Positions 25,412 to 34,829 of a stretch of 64,000 bases of DNA are shown here, one piece after another. This stretch comes from an uncultured Lachnospiraceae bacterium (GTDB lineage Bacteria > Bacillota > Clostridia > Lachnospirales > Lachnospiraceae), in contig CAJTNT010000006.1 in the NCBI GenBank assembly GCA_910577785.1, forward strand, positions 1 through 64,000, given 5' to 3'. A program made the position numbers and the translations under genes. Position 1 is the first letter of the stretch. Each line of letters starts with the position of its first letter. The notes under the pieces were generated by a model. The model saw nothing but the letters and a program-made list of their open reading frames with translations. It was not told where the DNA came from and ran no database searches.

Positions 25412-27820
25412 ATGCAGACATTTGAAGTTAGCATGCTCCAAGAGCAGAGCGGGCTTTTGGCAGCAATTGAGAATACGGATATCTGTACCTTTTGGTACTA
25501 TCCAAAGGAAAAAACCATCACCGTCCATGAGCGGACAGCCAAAATGTACCAATGCAGACGGATCTACACAGATATGCCGCAGAGCTTTGCCGATGATTTC
25601 GTCCATCCGTCCACATGGCCGGCCTTTTTTGAAATGTACCGTCGGATTGACGCAGGGGAAAAAACGGCACAGGCTTCCTTTAGCAGCATTGACCGCAAAA
25701 ACTGGTGTACGGTCACCCTTACCACCCTTTCCTATGACAGCCAGGGGATGCCGGAACAGACCTATGGCATTGTCCAGAATATCTCCGAGCTGAAAATACA
25801 GGAAGCCGAACACCACACCAACAGCAAATATCTAAGCAGCATCATCAACGCTTTGAGCAATATCTATATCTTCAACTATTTCATAGACCTTGAGAGCATG
25901 GAATTTACAGAGATTATGGGCCTAGACTACATCACGGACATCCTGAGTACAGAGGGGAACGCCGTACATGCCTTCCAGCAACTTACGGAACGGATGATTG
26001 ATGAATATTACAAGCAGGACTTTATGGTATTTGTAGAACTTAGCACCCTGGCCAAGAGGATGGGGAAACTGCCAAATATTTCCTTGGAATATGTCAGCAA
26101 GAAACAGGGCTGGTGCCGGGCCAGCTTTATTGCAGTCAACCGGGATTCGGCCGGCCTGCCTACCCATGTGGAGTTTGTCGTTGAAAATATCAGCGCCCAG
26201 CGCAAGAAAGAACTGGAAGCCAAAGAAGCCCTGGAGCGGGCCTATGAAAATGCCAACAAGGCAAATGCCAGCAAATCTGCTTTCCTCAACAACATGTCCC
26301 ATGACATCCGCACCCCCATGAACGCCATTGTAGGGTTCGCCGGCATTGCCGCCGCCCATATCAATGACAAAGAGCGTGTGCAGGACTGCATTGCCAAGAT
26401 TACAGCCTCCAGCAAGCATCTTTTGTCCATTATCAATGAAGTGCTGGATATGAGCCGCATTGAGAGCGGAAAAATACATATCCAGGAACAAGAGGCCCAC
26501 CTCCCCACCATTATGCAGGACTTTATGAGCATGATACAGGGGCAGATACATGCAAAGGGGCTGGAGCTTTTTATTGATACCATGAACCTGATCCATGAAA
26601 ATGTATATGCTGACGAGGCCAGGCTCCATCGGATTCTCCTCAACCTGGTAGGCAATTCCGTGAAATTCACCCCCACCGGCGGCATGATTTCCATCCGCCT
26701 CCTGGAAAAGCCTCAGACCTCTGCCAAATATGGCAATTTTGTGCTTTCCATCCGCGACACCGGCATTGGCATGAGCAAGGACTTCCTGCCCTATGTCTTC
26801 GAGCCCTTTGAGCGGGAACGGACCGCCACGGTCAGCAAGGTAGAAGGCACCGGGCTTGGCATGGCCATCACCAAGAACATCATAGAAATGATGGGCGGCC
26901 AGATTTCCGCAGAAAGCGAACAGGGCAAGGGTTCTACCTTTACCATAGAGCTTTCCCTGAAGCTGATGGACAAAGCCATGGCAGATCCACGGATTGAACA
27001 GCTGGCAGGTTTCCATGCCATGGTCGTGGACGATGATTACAACGTATGCGACAGCGTATCCAAGATGCTGGATAAGATTGGCATGGAGCCTTATTGGACT
27101 ATGTCCGGCAAGGAAGCTGTGCTGCATGCAAAGTCCGCTTCTGAGATGGGCCGGGGCTTCTCCGTTTATATTGTAGACTGGAGGCTGCCAGATATGAGCG
27201 GGGTGGAAGTCGTACGGCAGCTGCGGCAGATTGCCGGGAACGACATCCCCATCTATATCCTGACCGCCTATGATTTCAGCGATTTTGAGGACGAAGCCAA
27301 AAAGGCCGGCGTAACCGCTTTCTGCCAGAAGCCCCTCTTCTTCTCCCAGCTGCGGACAGCTCTTCTGGAAAGCATTGGCGAAGCCCATGACAGCCAGCAG
27401 GAACCCATGGCAGAACGGGACAGGCAGCTTTACGGGAAACGGATCCTGCTGGCTGAAGATAACGAACTGAACCAGGAGATTGCCATAGAGATACTGACAG
27501 AAGCTGGATTCAAAGTAGACACCGCAGACAATGGCAAGGCCGCCGTAGAAAAAATCGCCCAGGCTGCGGAAGGGGCATACGATATCGTCCTTATGGATAT
27601 CCAAATGCCCATCATGGACGGCTATGAGGCCACCCAAAGAATCCGCTCGCTGCCATCCGAGTGGACAAAAAAGCTGCCCATCCTCGCCATGACGGCAAAT
27701 GCCTTTGAGGAAGACCGCCAAAATGCGCTGGAGGCAGGCATGGACGGGCATTTGGCAAAGCCGATTGACACGGTAAAGATGCTGCAGACCCTGGATAGAA
27801 TCTTAATGGCGGGGAAATAA
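25412..27820 (+). CDS. Soluble hybrid sensor histidine kinase with two receiver domains
   Basis: An 802-residue protein without transmembrane segments, so it probably acts in the cytoplasm. Order: N-terminal PAS-like sensing region (about 20-270), HisKA with phospho-acceptor H297 in NNMSHDIRTPMN, HATPase with N box (HRILLNLVGNSVKFT), G1 DTGIGM and G2 GTGLGM, then two receiver domains. The first receiver has D589 in VDWRLPD, the second D729 in MDIQMP. No output domain or partner regulator gene is adjacent. Such proteins usually signal through a distant phosphotransfer partner. It is followed one base later by a MATE exporter gene. Confidence 0.93.
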   Translation: MQTFEVSMLQEQSGLLAAIENTDICTFWYYPKEKTITVHERTAKMYQCRRIYTDMPQSFADDFVHPSTWPAFFEMYRRIDAGEKTAQASFSSIDRKNWCTVTLTTLSYDSQGMPEQTYGIVQNISELKIQEAEHHTNSKYLSSIINALSNIYIFNYFIDLESMEFTEIMGLDYITDILSTEGNAVHAFQQLTERMIDEYYKQDFMVFVELSTLAKRMGKLPNISLEYVSKKQGWCRASFIAVNRDSAGLPTHVEFVVENISAQRKKELEAKEALERAYENANKANASKSAFLNNMSHDIRTPMNAIVGFAGIAAAHINDKERVQDCIAKITASSKHLLSIINEVLDMSRIESGKIHIQEQEAHLPTIMQDFMSMIQGQIHAKGLELFIDTMNLIHENVYADEARLHRILLNLVGNSVKFTPTGGMISIRLLEKPQTSAKYGNFVLSIRDTGIGMSKDFLPYVFEPFERERTATVSKVEGTGLGMAITKNIIEMMGGQISAESEQGKGSTFTIELSLKLMDKAMADPRIEQLAGFHAMVVDDDYNVCDSVSKMLDKIGMEPYWTMSGKEAVLHAKSASEMGRGFSVYIVDWRLPDMSGVEVVRQLRQIAGNDIPIYILTAYDFSDFEDEAKKAGVTAFCQKPLFFSQLRTALLESIGEAHDSQQEPMAERDRQLYGKRILLAEDNELNQEIAIEILTEAGFKVDTADNGKAAVEKIAQAAEGAYDIVLMDIQMPIMDGYEATQRIRSLPSEWTKKLPILAMTANAFEEDRQNALEAGMDGHLAKPIDTVKMLQTLDRILMAGK

Positions 27821-27821
27821 A

Positions 27822-29174
27822 ATGAATTACGACTTAACAGAAGGGAATATTGTAAGCAAACTGCTGAAATTTGCATTTCCGATTATGGTTGGCAATATGC
27901 TCCAGCAGCTGTACAATGTAGCGGATACCTTAATCGTTGGCAAATACCTAGGGCAGGACGCGTTGGCTGCCGTAGGCTCCTCCTATACGCTGATGGTATT
28001 TATTACCTCCATCCTCTTAGGTCTGTGTATGGGCAGCGGGGCGTTTTTCTCTATGCAGTTTGGCAGCCGCAATTACGGCAGGCTAAAAAAAGGGCTGTTC
28101 CTCTCTTTCTTGCTGATTGGCAAAATTGCGCTCCTCCTGACGGTTCTCGCCTATGGATGCCTGAGCCAGATCCTGGCCTTCCTGCATGTACCCGGGGAAG
28201 TCGCTCCGCTGATGAAAGAATACCTATTATGGATTTTTGCCGGCATCCTGGCAGTGTTCCTCTATAATTTTGCCGCGAACCTGCTACGGGCAATTGGAAA
28301 TTCCATTGTGCCGCTGTTCTTTCTGGGCATTTCTTCTATTTTAAATATTTTTCTGGATCTGCTGTTTATCTGCCGCTTCCACTGGGGCGTTGGCGGCGCT
28401 GCGGCAGCTACCGTGCTGTCCCAGTACCTGGCCGGGGGCGGGATCTTGTATTACTGCCTTCGCCATTATCCTGAGCTGCGCCTCCAAAAAGAACACTGCC
28501 GCCTGGATTTGCAGATTTTCCGAGAACTGGCTGGGCTTTCATCCCTGACCTGCCTGCAGCAGTCAGTGATGAATTTTGGGATATTGATGGTACAGGGGCT
28601 GGTGAACAGCTTTGGCTCTGTCGTCATGGCCGCATTTGCCGCCGGCGTAAAGATTGACTCCTTCGCTTATGCGCCGGTGCAGGATTTCGGCAACGCCTTT
28701 TCCACCTATGTAGCACAGAATTATGGAGCCGGGAAGACAGAACGGATCCGCAAAGGCATGAAAGACGCCACGCTGGCCTCCCTGCTGTTCTGCCTGGCCG
28801 TATCCGCGCTGGTATTTGTCTTTGCCAGGAACCTGATGGGACTGTTCCTTGAAGAAGGGAACCAGGAAGCCGTCTCCATTGGCATCCGCTATCTGCGCCT
28901 GGAAGGAACCTTCTATTTTGGGATCGGGCTGCTGTTCTTATTCTATGGATATTTCCGGGCTATCCACCAGCCTGGCGTATCCGTTGTACTGACTGTGATT
29001 TCCCTGGGCACACGGGTCGCGCTGGCCTATGGCCTCTCTGCCGTGCCTGCCCTCGGCGTGAACGGAATCTGGATATCCGTGCCCATCGGATGGGGGCTGG
29101 CCGACCTGGCTGGGGCATGCTACTACTTCCACGGCCGGAAAAAGCTTGGCCGCCGCTTCCCTATTGCAGATTAA
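27822..29174 (+). CDS. MATE-family multidrug/sodium antiporter
   Basis: A 450-residue, highly hydrophobic protein with about 12 predicted membrane helices. It has the two-fold MATE pattern, with PIMVGNMLQQLYNVADTLIV in helix 1 and VNSFGSVVMAAFAAGVKIDS at the start of the second half. Substrate unknown. It starts one base after the hybrid kinase stop, so the two probably share a transcript. It ends convergently with the methyltransferase gene (6-base gap). Confidence 0.93.
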   Translation: MNYDLTEGNIVSKLLKFAFPIMVGNMLQQLYNVADTLIVGKYLGQDALAAVGSSYTLMVFITSILLGLCMGSGAFFSMQFGSRNYGRLKKGLFLSFLLIGKIALLLTVLAYGCLSQILAFLHVPGEVAPLMKEYLLWIFAGILAVFLYNFAANLLRAIGNSIVPLFFLGISSILNIFLDLLFICRFHWGVGGAAAATVLSQYLAGGGILYYCLRHYPELRLQKEHCRLDLQIFRELAGLSSLTCLQQSVMNFGILMVQGLVNSFGSVVMAAFAAGVKIDSFAYAPVQDFGNAFSTYVAQNYGAGKTERIRKGMKDATLASLLFCLAVSALVFVFARNLMGLFLEEGNQEAVSIGIRYLRLEGTFYFGIGLLFLFYGYFRAIHQPGVSVVLTVISLGTRVALAYGLSAVPALGVNGIWISVPIGWGLADLAGACYYFHGRKKLGRRFPIAD

Positions 29175-29180
29175 AGCACC

Positions 29181-29732
29181 CTATCTGCGTTTCCTGCAGT
29201 TCAGCACATAAGCTGGCGGAACATTCCGCTTTTCCCACTGCATCGAGATAACGGGGAAAAATCTGCGGAATAAAGGGAGCTTACACTTTGTATATTGAAA
29301 CGTAATAAAAGAGCCTTGCGCCGACAGGCAGCGCCTGCATTCACGCAAAATCTTGCCAGACGTCTCTTTGGGCAGGCTGGCAAAAGGAAGTCCCGAGATA
29401 ATGCAGTCTGCCTGACGGCCATATTTTACAAGATATTTTCTCATATTTGCCGCCGTATCATGGATGATATGGACATTGGGGAATTTGGCATACTTTTTCT
29501 TCAATTCCTGAAAGAAAACAGCGTTGATTTCAAAAACAAAAAAATTTGTCTCCTTGCGCCTGCGGCGGATGATTTCTTCCGTAAATACGCCCGTACCGGC
29601 GCCTATTTCTACGATACATTCTGCATTTTCAAAATCTACATCCTCCACCATTTTCTGCGCCAGGCGCTTTGAGCTGGGCTTTACGGCGCCGACACTTCTG
29701 GGGTGTAAGAAATACTGGAAAATAAAAGACAT
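29181..29732 (-). CDS. SAM-dependent methyltransferase (PmtA/KsgA-like)
   Basis: A 183-residue Rossmann methyltransferase. Motif I is VEIGAGTGVFTEEI, followed by the acidic loop ending strand 2 (FFVFEINAVF) and IISGLPFASLPKE, which resembles motif IV of phospholipid N-methyltransferases and rRNA adenine dimethylases. The start MSFIFQYFLHPRSVGAVKPS and the C-terminal FQYTK fit the PmtA-like group. It could modify a phospholipid or another lipid-like substrate. Confidence 0.82.
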   Translation of the reverse strand: MSFIFQYFLHPRSVGAVKPSSKRLAQKMVEDVDFENAECIVEIGAGTGVFTEEIIRRRRKETNFFVFEINAVFFQELKKKYAKFPNVHIIHDTAANMRKYLVKYGRQADCIISGLPFASLPKETSGKILRECRRCLSAQGSFITFQYTKCKLPLFRRFFPVISMQWEKRNVPPAYVLNCRKRR

Positions 29733-29907
29733 TGCGGTTTGCTCCTTTCGTTTGGGATTGCATATTATTTTTCGGGCGGGTTCGCCTTCCCTCTCCTAAG
29801 ATGAAACAACGTAACATTGCTGTGCTGTCTATTACTGCAAGGCGCATGGCAGCGCTTCCTATTACTGCAAGGATATCTCCATTAGCAATACATACGTATT
29901 ATAGGCA

Positions 29908-30324
29908 ATGTTATGTAAAATTGCAATACTGTGTTTTTGTATTGACCGCGTTCCCCTATATCCCGCCATCTTCCACAAGGAAGAAGAATCCTACTGGGTG
30001 GAATTTCCCGATCTGAAAGGATGCAATACCTATGGTTCTACCATTCCGGAAGCTATGGAAATGGCGCAAGAAGCTCTTACTGGATATCTTTTGTCATTGT
30101 TAGAACATGGAGATACTATCGCTTCTCCTTCCGATATTTCCACCATTCACGCGGCTGACGGATTTTCCTCCCTTGTATCGTGCGACATTAACCAGTATAA
30201 GGACACAAAGGCAGTAAAAAAGACTTTAACCATACCGTCATGGCTGAATGACCGTGCTATTTCTATGGGAATTAACTTCTCCCAGGCATTACAAGAAGCA
30301 CTTCTCTCCAAAATACAGGCTTAA
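29908..30324 (+). CDS. hicB: Orphan HicB-family antitoxin
   Basis: A 138-residue protein. From residue ~18, YPAIFHKEEESYWVEFPDLK followed by the SIPEAMEMAQEALTGYL-like helix matches the HicB partial RNase H fold; a ribbon-helix-helix-like DNA-binding tail follows (INFSQALQEALLSKIQ). The first ~17 residues (Cys-rich, hydrophobic) are unlike the family, and no alternative start lies between, so the true start may be damaged. No HicA toxin is found upstream or downstream. A clear terminator follows. Confidence 0.75.
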   Translation: MLCKIAILCFCIDRVPLYPAIFHKEEESYWVEFPDLKGCNTYGSTIPEAMEMAQEALTGYLLSLLEHGDTIASPSDISTIHAADGFSSLVSCDINQYKDTKAVKKTLTIPSWLNDRAISMGINFSQALQEALLSKIQA

Positions 30325-30334
30325 CATCTATCAG

Positions 30335-30373
30335 CTACCCCGATCTTCACATGAAATCGGGGTAGTTCCTTTT
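30335..30373 (+). terminator. Rho-independent terminator after hicB
   Basis: A 10-bp perfect stem CTACCCCGAT (30335-30344) with ATCGGGGTAG (30356-30365), followed by TTCCTTTTC. It ends hicB and insulates the marR promoter. Confidence 0.85.
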
Positions 30374-30439
30374 CTTTTTCAAAACATCCAATTTTCATGG
30401 CAAAATCCCTGCTTTCACACAAAATAATCCACCTCCCCC

Positions 30440-30498
30440 TTGACATCCGTACGATTTCGTACTATAATACCCTCATGCACTTTCGTACGATTTCGTAC
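30440..30498 (+). promoter_or_regulatory. marR promoter with two palindromic operators
   Basis: A consensus promoter, TTGACA (30440-30445), 17 bases, TATAAT (30463-30468). Its spacer contains the palindrome GTACGATTTCGTAC (30449-30462). An identical copy lies at 30485-30498, downstream of the -10 box, 36 bases further on. This layout fits autorepression by the MarR protein encoded next, blocking polymerase at the promoter and just beyond. Confidence 0.85.
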
Positions 30499-30582
30499 CT
30501 TTTATATCCCCTAAACCAGCTGCCCCTGCAATATAAGGATGACAGCCCATACGAAAACACCGCCCCCAAAAAGGAGGATGCC

Positions 30583-31029
30583 ATGCACTCTTATACTTCC
30601 AAAGAAATCAAACGTTACAATCACCTAATCAGCGAGATTGATGCCGTTTACCATGAAATATCGCTTAAATTCGGCCTGTCTGACAGCGCCCTGATTATCC
30701 TGTATACAATATGCGAACATGGGGACAGCTGTCTGCTGCGGGACATCTGCCGCAGCTCAGGAAGGAGCAAACAGACCATCAATTCCGCTATACGGAAATT
30801 AGAAGCCGACAATATCGTCTACTTGGAGCCTGCCGGCGCTAAGAATAAGAACGTCCGCCTGACGGAAAAGGGAAAAAAACTGGCTGGAAATACCGCGCTT
30901 AAAATCATTGACGCGGAAAATCAGATTTTTGCCTCCTGGCCCAAAAAGGACGTAGAGAAATACCTGGAACTGACAGAACGGTTTTTAGGGAACCTTCAGG
31001 AAAAGGCAGATGAATTAGATGAACTATAA
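30583..31029 (+). CDS. MarR-family transcriptional repressor
   Basis: A 148-residue winged-helix regulator. The DNA-binding region runs LLRDICRSSGRSKQTINSAI then RKLEADNIVYLEPAGAKNKN; the wing and C-terminal dimer helix follow. Start at the ATG 30583, with AAGGAGG 5 bases upstream. It probably binds the twin GTACGATTTCGTAC sites in its own promoter region. Its 3' end overlaps or abuts the next gene, a MATE exporter, so it likely controls export in response to a small ligand. Confidence 0.93.
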   Translation: MHSYTSKEIKRYNHLISEIDAVYHEISLKFGLSDSALIILYTICEHGDSCLLRDICRSSGRSKQTINSAIRKLEADNIVYLEPAGAKNKNVRLTEKGKKLAGNTALKIIDAENQIFASWPKKDVEKYLELTERFLGNLQEKADELDEL

Positions 31030-31066
31030 AAATTGGGATGTCAAAAGAAAGGAATATGTGACTGAC

Positions 31067-32394
31067 ATGAAAATCCAATTATCGGACCATTTTTCTTATC
31101 GGAAGCTGCTGCGCTTCACCTTCCCTTCCATAATCATGCTGGTATTTACCTCTATTTATGGCGTGGTGGACGGATTCTTTGTCTCTAATTTTGTGGGGAA
31201 GACGCCTTTTACGGCAATGAATTTTATTATGCCATTTCTGATGATTCTCGGCGCTAGTGGGTTTATGTTCGGGACAGGCGGCGGGGCGCTGATTTCCAAG
31301 ACGATGGGAGAAGGGAAACGGGAACAGGCGCAACGGCTGTTTTCGATGATTGTCTATATCTCTGCGGCCATTGGTGTGGGAATGGCTCTTGGAGGACTTC
31401 TGTTCCTGCGGCCACTGGCGGCGGCATTGGGGGCAGATGGGCAGCTCTTAGAAGACAGTGTTACCTATGGGCGCATCATCCTGCTGACCATTCCGGCCTA
31501 TGTCCTTCAATATGAATTCCAATGCCTGTTCTCTGTTGCTGAGAAACCCACACTGGGACTGTCGGTAACTGTTGCGGCCGGGCTTACCAATATCCTGCTT
31601 GACGCTTTGTTTGTGGCTATCCTCCATTGGGGGCTGGAAGGGGCTGCGGCTGCCACCGCTGCCAGCCAATGCGTGGGCGGGATTGTGCCGCTCATTTATT
31701 TCGCCCGTCCCAACAGCAGCCCGCTGCGGCTGGGCAGGACAGAATTTAATGGGAGGGCGCTGGCAAAAGCCTGTGCCAACGGCTCTTCCGAACTGATGAG
31801 CAATATTTCCATGTCCGTGGTCAATATGCTTTATAATATACAGCTTTTAAAGTATGCCGGGGAGGACGGCGTGGCGGCTTATGGGGTGCTGATGTATGTC
31901 AGCCTGATTTTCCAGGCCGTCTTTCTTGGGTACTCTGTGGGGACAGCCCCGATTATCGGATACCACTATGGCGCACAGAACCACCAGGAAATGAAGGGGC
32001 TGCGAAAAAAAGCCTAGGGCTGATCAGCCTGTTCGCGCTGGCTATGTTCGGAGCCGCCTACGCACTGGCCAGCCCGCTGTCTTATCTGTTTGTGGGATAT
32101 GACAGCCAGCTGCTCCAGCTGACGGTAGGGGCATTTTTCATTTTCTCCTTCTCCTTCCTGTTCTCAGGGTTCGCTATCTTCGCCTCTTCGTTTTTCACGG
32201 CGCTGAACAACGGCCTGGTGTCGGCAGGAATTTCCTTCCTGCGTACGCTGGTATTCCAGATTGTGGCCGTCCTGCTGTTCCCGCTGGTTTGGGGCGTAGA
32301 CGGAATCTGGGTCTCCACGGCCGCTGCAGAAGCGCTGGCTATGGGAGTTTCCGCCCTGTGCCTGTGGAAAATGAAAGGGAAATACCATTACTAA
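31067..32394 (+). pseudogene. MATE-family exporter, split by a -1 frameshift at an A7 run
   Basis: The first frame (to 32017) encodes the N-terminal ~315 residues starting MKIQLSDHFSYRKLL, through FPSIIMLVFTSIYGVVDGFF and IGYHYGAQNH. It then meets a stop just after an A7 tract (32005-32011). The -1 frame continues at once with SLGLISLFALAMFGAAYALA and runs to 32394, completing a normal ~440-residue MATE protein with about 12 helices. The codons CGA AAA AAA GCC contain a slippery A AAA AAA heptamer, so ribosomal or transcriptional slippage could still yield full-length protein. A sequencing error or true mutation are the alternatives. Start uncertain (ATG 31067, GTG 31058 or ATG 31019 overlapping marR). 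Confidence 0.8.
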
Positions 32395-32409
32395 TCCACA
32401 TAGCAGCAA

Positions 32410-33534
32410 TTATACCAGTTTCTTTACCTGCTCAATCACCACATCCTGCTGTCCCTCTGTCAAGCCTGGGTATAAGGGCAGGCTAAGCATATGCTGATAC
32501 AATTGTTCGGCATGGGGGCAGAAGGTGTCCTGATAGCCATGCTTTCGGTAATAAGGATGGTGGTATACCGGAATATAATGGACATTTACACCAATCCCTG
32601 CCTCCCGCAGACGTGCAAATGCCTGCCCGCGTTCCTGTTCCAGGAACTGCAGAACGTACAAATGCCAGCCGCTCGCCGCATGGGGCAGCTGCTCTGGGCA
32701 GGCGAGGCCAGGGATACCTGCAAATGCCTCGGTATACCTCCCGGCCAGATAGCTGCGGCGCTGGATAAACGCATCCAGCTTCTCCAGCTGGCTGCTGCCC
32801 AGGGCGGCCTGGATATCCGTCATCCGATAATTATAGCCCAATTCCAGCTGCTCATAATACCAGCCGCCCTCATTCTGTCCCATCAGGCCTTCCGCGCGGG
32901 TAATGCCATGGCTGCGGAAGAGGCACAGGCGTTCATACAGCTTCGCATCATCTGTCACCACCATGCCGCCCTCGCCCGTGGTGATGGGCTTTACCGGATG
33001 GAAGCTGAACGCTGTCATATCCGAAGGGAGGGAGCCAATTTTCTGCCCCTTGTACTCTGCGCCAAGGGCATGGGCGGCATCCTCAATCACCGCCAGGCCG
33101 TGCTCCCTGGCAATCCTGTGGATTTCCTCCATTTCACAGGGCTGGCCAGTGAAATGGACGGGGATAATGGCTTTGGTCTTGGGGGTTATTTTACGCTCTA
33201 TCTCTGCCGGATCGATATTATAAGTTACGGGGTCAATGTCCGCAAATACCGGCCTCCCGCCGCAGTACAGCACACAGTTAGCCGATGCCGCAAAAGTAAT
33301 TGGGGTAGTAATCACCTCATCCCCTGGCGCAATGCCAGCCGCCAGGCAGGCAATATGGAGAGCCGCCGTGCCATTAGAGACGGCAACGGCATATTTCGCG
33401 CCGACATAGTCCGCTGCTTTCTGCTCAAATTCGCCGATGGCCGGCCCTGTTGTCAGGTAGTCCGAACGCAGCACGTCTACGACTGCCTGGATATCTTCTT
33501 CTGTTATGGACTGATGTCCGTATGGTATGTACAT
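32410..33534 (-). CDS. pseC: UDP-4-amino-4,6-dideoxy-N-acetyl-beta-L-altrosamine transaminase PseC
   Basis: A PLP aminotransferase of the DegT/DnrJ/EryC1 class making the C4 amine of pseudaminic acid precursors. The PLP lysine is K182 in FSFHPVKPITTGEGG, a string typical of PseC. The start MYIPYGHQSITEEDI and the length (374) fit. It follows pseI and pseG on the same strand. pseB, the preceding step, is 17 kb away at the other end of the island. Confidence 0.92.
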   Translation of the reverse strand: MYIPYGHQSITEEDIQAVVDVLRSDYLTTGPAIGEFEQKAADYVGAKYAVAVSNGTAALHIACLAAGIAPGDEVITTPITFAASANCVLYCGGRPVFADIDPVTYNIDPAEIERKITPKTKAIIPVHFTGQPCEMEEIHRIAREHGLAVIEDAAHALGAEYKGQKIGSLPSDMTAFSFHPVKPITTGEGGMVVTDDAKLYERLCLFRSHGITRAEGLMGQNEGGWYYEQLELGYNYRMTDIQAALGSSQLEKLDAFIQRRSYLAGRYTEAFAGIPGLACPEQLPHAASGWHLYVLQFLEQERGQAFARLREAGIGVNVHYIPVYHHPYYRKHGYQDTFCPHAEQLYQHMLSLPLYPGLTEGQQDVVIEQVKKLV

Positions 33535-33657
33535 TTTATTCTCACTTTCTTTTTTATTTTAACAAATCGACTAGCATTTTCTCATCTTTCCGCCTCTGCG
33601 AAACTCTTTTCTTATTACTTTTCCAGACGCCTCGCTTCTGTCAATGGCACATCTGCG

Positions 33658-34662
33658 CTAGAGTTTTATAATCCCATCCGCAATTCGTGCAGCCCCTTTC
33701 CCATCCACCAGCTCCTGCATCCTCTGGGAACGCTCCTGGCGCAATGACATGTCTTCCTGATACTTCTCCAGAAGGCCGCTGATATGGCCTGCCACGTCTG
33801 TATTCCTGATATCGCCCGCATAGTCAATCAGCTGCATTTCATGAAACTTCTGCACATTCGGGATCTGGTTATCCGCCATGGAATAGGAAACCGTCGGCAC
33901 GCCCATGGCACAGAGTTCATAGAGCGTTGTCCCCCCTGCGGTAACCGCCATGCAGGCGCGGCTCATATGTGCCTCCATATCGGAAACTGCCTGATAAAAA
34001 TGCAGGTTGGCTTCCCCTTGGTACAGCTCCTGCAGCCTCCCATACTGAGGGTCATACATGCCGCAGATTACCTCGATACGCTCATAACACCGCCTGTCTA
34101 TCCTTGCTAATAGTTTCCCTAAAATGCCATAGGGATCCGTCCCCCCAGAAAGCAGCAGGAGGTTCTTTGCTACAGGGTTTATCCGCTTCTTCCCACAGTT
34201 TTGGAAGGCTTTCCTAAGGGGCGCATATTGAGGCCCAAGGAAAAGCTTATTATGGTATCTTTCCTGGTAATGATGGGATTCCCAGTCGGCAGCATAATAC
34301 ACCAGCGCATCTACCGGATAGCGGAAACGATCCAGATCATCCATATACACCGTGGATGCCATCTGGGAAGCTTCCTCCAGATAGCGGGGAGTCACCTGGT
34401 AGCTGTCAATCAAAAGCTTCTGAATCCCCCGCTCCCGGACTGCCCGCCGCAGGGCTGGCAGCTCCGCCTCCATATCATCCCAGGGGCTGTCTAAAACAAT
34501 GGCCTCATAGCCTCTCTGCCGCAGCAAAGGGACAGCCTGGCCATCCGCCAGCAGAAATGCTGCTGATTCCCCCTGCTCCCTTGCCGCGTCTGCAATCGAC
34601 AGGCAGCGCATCATGTGGCCTGTCGCAATCGTATCATTCATATCCGCCCGTATAAATAGCAT
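33658..34662 (-). CDS. pseG: UDP-2,4-diacetamido-2,4,6-trideoxy-beta-L-altropyranose hydrolase PseG
   Basis: Removes UDP from the altrose precursor in pseudaminic acid synthesis. The start MLFIRADMNDTIATGHMMRC with its general base His in GHMMRC, the middle LLLSGGTDPYG, and a C-terminal donor-site motif TAGGTTLYELCAMGVPTV are all PseG features of a GT-B fold. Start ATG at 34662 with GAAGGAGG 6 bases upstream (334 residues). A PseH-type acetyltransferase is not fused. Confidence 0.92.
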   Translation of the reverse strand: MLFIRADMNDTIATGHMMRCLSIADAAREQGESAAFLLADGQAVPLLRQRGYEAIVLDSPWDDMEAELPALRRAVRERGIQKLLIDSYQVTPRYLEEASQMASTVYMDDLDRFRYPVDALVYYAADWESHHYQERYHNKLFLGPQYAPLRKAFQNCGKKRINPVAKNLLLLSGGTDPYGILGKLLARIDRRCYERIEVICGMYDPQYGRLQELYQGEANLHFYQAVSDMEAHMSRACMAVTAGGTTLYELCAMGVPTVSYSMADNQIPNVQKFHEMQLIDYAGDIRNTDVAGHISGLLEKYQEDMSLRQERSQRMQELVDGKGAARIADGIIKL

Positions 34663-34829
34663 GATACGCCTCCTTCTTGTATATCGGAACGCTAACTCAT
34701 GCTTTCCCATGAAAATACATAGCGCTCCCATTCTATCCCTTATAAAGCTGCTTTCCTGTTGTTCAATCTTAGAAAATTATTTTTCTACTGCTCCCAAGCT
34801 ACTCTATGAGCATAAAACCGAATTGCACA

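Noticed and set aside
25922..27751. A 609-codon open frame antisense to the hybrid histidine kinase
   Set aside because: It mirrors a well-conserved kinase gene, has no family resemblance and no ribosome site. It is a composition shadow of the real gene.
30397..30582. Upstream extension of the MarR protein to 30397
   Set aside because: It would place the promoter and both operators inside the coding region. AAGGAGG just before 30583 marks the real start.
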